From assembly GCF_001426645.1 (NCBI RefSeq), contig NZ_LMEX01000001.1, positions 510,755 through 574,754 on the forward strand: a DNA stretch of 64,000 bases, in the 5' to 3' direction. Positions within the stretch are counted from its first letter, which is position 1. Each line of letters starts with the position of its first letter. Shown one piece after another: positions 62,451 through 64,000 of this stretch. The notes under the pieces were generated by a model, which was not told the DNA's origin, did not search any database, and was given only the letters and a program-made list of their open reading frames with translations. The stretch is from Rhodanobacter sp. Root480. GTDB taxonomy: Bacteria > Pseudomonadota > Gammaproteobacteria > Xanthomonadales > Rhodanobacteraceae. The translations under genes were made by a program, and so were the position numbers.

Positions 62451-63653
62451 GTGATCATCAAGCCCAAAGTCCGCGGATTCATCTGTGTCACCGCTCACCC
62501 GGTCGGTTGCGAGCGCAACGTGCTCGAGCAGATCGAGATCACCAAGGCTGCGGGTCACGACAAGAGCAAGGGGCCGAAACGCGTGCTGGTGATTGGTGCC
62601 TCCACCGGCTACGGCCTGGCCTCGCGCATCACTGCCGCGTTCGGCTACGGCGCCGCCACGCTGGGCGTGTTCTTCGAAAAGCCCAGCAGCGACGACAAGA
62701 CCGGCACGGCTGGCTGGTACAACTCCGCTGCGTTCGACAAGGCCGCCAAGGCTGCCGGCCTGTACAGCAAGTCGATCAACGGCGACGCCTTCGCCCACGA
62801 AACTCGCGCCAAGGCCATCGAGATCATCAAGAACGACATGGGCGGCCCGATCGACCTGGTCGTCTACTCGCTGGCCTCACCCGTGCGCAAGATGCCCGAC
62901 ACCGGCGAAGTCGTGCGCTCCGCGCTGAAGACCATCGGCGAGCCGTTCCACAACACCTCGGTTGACACCAACAAGGACACGGTGATCGAAGCCACCGTCG
63001 AGCCGGCCACCGAGCAGGAAATCAAGGACACCGTCACCGTGATGGGCGGCGAAGACTGGGCGCTGTGGATCGACGCGCTGAGCAAGGCCGGCGTACTCGC
63101 CGACCACGCCAAGACCATCGCATACAGCTACATCGGCACCGAAATCACCTGGCCGATGTACTGGCACGGCACCCTGGGCCAGGCCAAGCAGCACCTCGAC
63201 AACACCGCCAAGCAACTGCGCAGCCGCCACCCCGGCCTCGAAGCCTACGTCGGCGTGATGAAATCCGTCGTCACCCAGGCCAGCGCCGCCATCCCGGTGA
63301 TCCCGCTATACGTGTCCATCGCCTTCAAGATCATGAAAGAGCAGGGCATCCACGAAAACCCGATCGAACAAGCCAACCGCCTGTTCCACGACCGCCTCTA
63401 TCGCGCCGACGGCGCCCCCGCCCCGGTCGACGACGAAGGCCGCCTGCGCCTGGACGACTGGGAACTGCGCGACGAGGTGCAGGACGCCTGCAAAACCCTC
63501 TGGCCCACCGTCACCACCGAGAACCTGCGCGAGATCACCGATTACGCGGGGTACAAGCACGAGTTCTTGAAGTTGTTCGGGTTTGATCGCGACGACGTGG
63601 ATTACGACGCCGAGGTTGAGGCGGATCGGCGGTTTGATTGTTTGGAGGGGTAA
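62451..63653 (+). CDS. fabV: Enoyl-[acyl-carrier-protein] reductase FabV
   Basis: Triclosan-resistant enoyl-ACP reductase of fatty-acid synthesis. The 400-residue product has [20 protein letters not shown] at the start, the NADH loop [16 protein letters not shown], and the active-site pair Y237-x8-K246 ([11 protein letters not shown]). GTG 62451 with GGAG nine bases upstream matches the FabV start; a longer in-frame ATG at 62394 adds 19 unrelated residues. FabV is used by many xanthomonads in place of or with FabI. Confidence 0.96.
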   Translation: MIIKPKVRGFICVTAHPVGCERNVLEQIEITKAAGHDKSKGPKRVLVIGASTGYGLASRITAAFGYGAATLGVFFEKPSSDDKTGTAGWYNSAAFDKAAKAAGLYSKSINGDAFAHETRAKAIEIIKNDMGGPIDLVVYSLASPVRKMPDTGEVVRSALKTIGEPFHNTSVDTNKDTVIEATVEPATEQEIKDTVTVMGGEDWALWIDALSKAGVLADHAKTIAYSYIGTEITWPMYWHGTLGQAKQHLDNTAKQLRSRHPGLEAYVGVMKSVVTQASAAIPVIPLYVSIAFKIMKEQGIHENPIEQANRLFHDRLYRADGAPAPVDDEGRLRLDDWELRDEVQDACKTLWPTVTTENLREITDYAGYKHEFLKLFGFDRDDVDYDAEVEADRRFDCLEG

Positions 63654-63665
63654 GGGTCCTTGCCG

Positions 63666-63694
63666 GGTGAGAGCGAGCTTTTGCCGCTCTCACC
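63666..63694 (+). terminator. Hairpin after fabV
   Basis: Ten-bp perfect arms GGTGAGAGCG / CGCTCTCACC enclose a nine-base loop 12 bases after the fabV stop. Only TT follows, so termination is plausible but not certain. Confidence 0.6.
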
Positions 63695-63852
63695 TTGACT
63701 GCGGGTTACATCGCACGGTTAGGCTGCGTTGGCCAAACCAGTGTTTGATTTTCAAGCTCGCGTTTGCGCCGCGAAAGCGGGTCGCCTGGGCGATAGACTG
63801 CGGGTTTAGACTGCAGTTTGAAATCCACTTGGCGTTAGCTCTCAACAAGAAA

Positions 63853-64000
63853 ATGGCGACCTACCCAAAGAATCAGCTCGTTCCTTCGATAGCGTCAGAG
63901 TCTGTAGCTGAGCTTATGGTCAGCCTCGCGGACACTGCTGTTGACGCAGCAATATCCTCCGGCGCCCTAGACGGCATCCCAGTCGTTGGGCTCGCAACCG
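63853..64000 (+). CDS. Unrecognised protein, N-terminal part (runs off window)
   Basis: ATG 63853 opens a frame to the window end (49 codons): MATYPKNQLVPSIASESVAE followed by LMVSLADTAVDAAISSGALDGIPVVGLAT. The pattern of an acidic helix, then DG-IPVVG and a hydrophobic stretch, is reminiscent of small membrane-associated hypothetical proteins found in accessory islands, but this is a weak resemblance. Codon use (CTA, ATA, AAT, TCA) is less GC-biased than in the genes before it. AACAAGAAA precedes the ATG; no clear ribosome-binding site. Confidence 0.45.
   Translation, partial: MATYPKNQLVPSIASESVAELMVSLADTAVDAAISSGALDGIPVVGLAT

Overview
The window is GC-rich chromosomal DNA from a gammaproteobacterium, most likely a xanthomonad of the Rhodanobacter/Dyella/Frateuria kind (Rhodanobacteraceae). 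The reasons are the gene order (eno-ftsB-ispD-ispF-truD-surE-pcm-nlpD; tig-clpP-clpX-lon-hupB-ppiD; rpoE-rseA-mucD-lepA-lepB-rnc-era-recO), a FabV-type enoyl reductase, and intergenic repeats of the REP type common in xanthomonads. Genus is inferred, not proven. Almost all of the window is core genome, densely packed, with many ATGA/GTGA/TGATG stop-start overlaps. Many short ORFs on the opposite strand are shadows of these genes.

Layout. 1-9164: end of enolase, divisome protein FtsB, isoprenoid genes ispD/ispF, an MgtE transporter, TruD, an Smr-domain protein, the stationary-phase/repair block surE-pcm-yqaA-nlpD, and two small genes (Mth938-like, YhbY). 9245-11849: rlmE-ftsH. 12013-13106: a promoter and six tRNA genes (Arg-ACG, Pro-TGG, Arg-TCT, His-GTG, Lys-CTT, Leu-TAG). 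13194-22080: protein quality control (trigger factor, ClpP, ClpX, Lon, HU, two tRNAs, PpiD). 22244-26984: a lytic transglycosylase, GloB, a methyltransferase, RNase HI, a DnaQ-like exonuclease and a PP2C phosphatase.

27096-27697 is the least ordinary part. It has tRNA-Ser(CGA), a terminator, and about 500 bases of stacked hairpins in two diverged copies, with pieces of the tRNA 3' end repeated in both orientations. 27698-31626: PEP synthase, its bifunctional regulator PpsR and a DUF1249 gene, followed by three minus-strand tRNAs (Asp, Glu, Ala). 32159-42598: a Kef-type antiporter, a Mip-like FKBP, UDP-glucose dehydrogenase, SlyX, a DUF2058 protein, a FadB/FadJ multienzyme, a small unknown protein and a large GGDEF-EAL protein.

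42736-51642: the sigma-E envelope-stress cluster (rpoE-rseA-mucD) running into lepA-lepB-DUF4845-rnc-era-recO. 51652-58835: a receiver-Hpt protein, a YdbH/YdbL pair for outer-membrane lipid homeostasis, RlmD, a CYTH protein, NagZ and Hpt. 59020-63653: MtnP, a cold-shock protein, a Tat-exported asparaginase-family enzyme, CutC and FabV. Hpt and MtnP together suggest salvage of methylthioinosine through hypoxanthine. After fabV the composition becomes less GC-rich, and an unrecognised gene runs off the end, possibly the edge of an accessory region.

No complete insertion sequence, prophage, CRISPR array, rRNA or clear riboswitch was seen. The best candidates for something undescribed are the tRNA-Ser hairpin array, the dispersed repeat families, and the small ORF bridging ispD and ispF.
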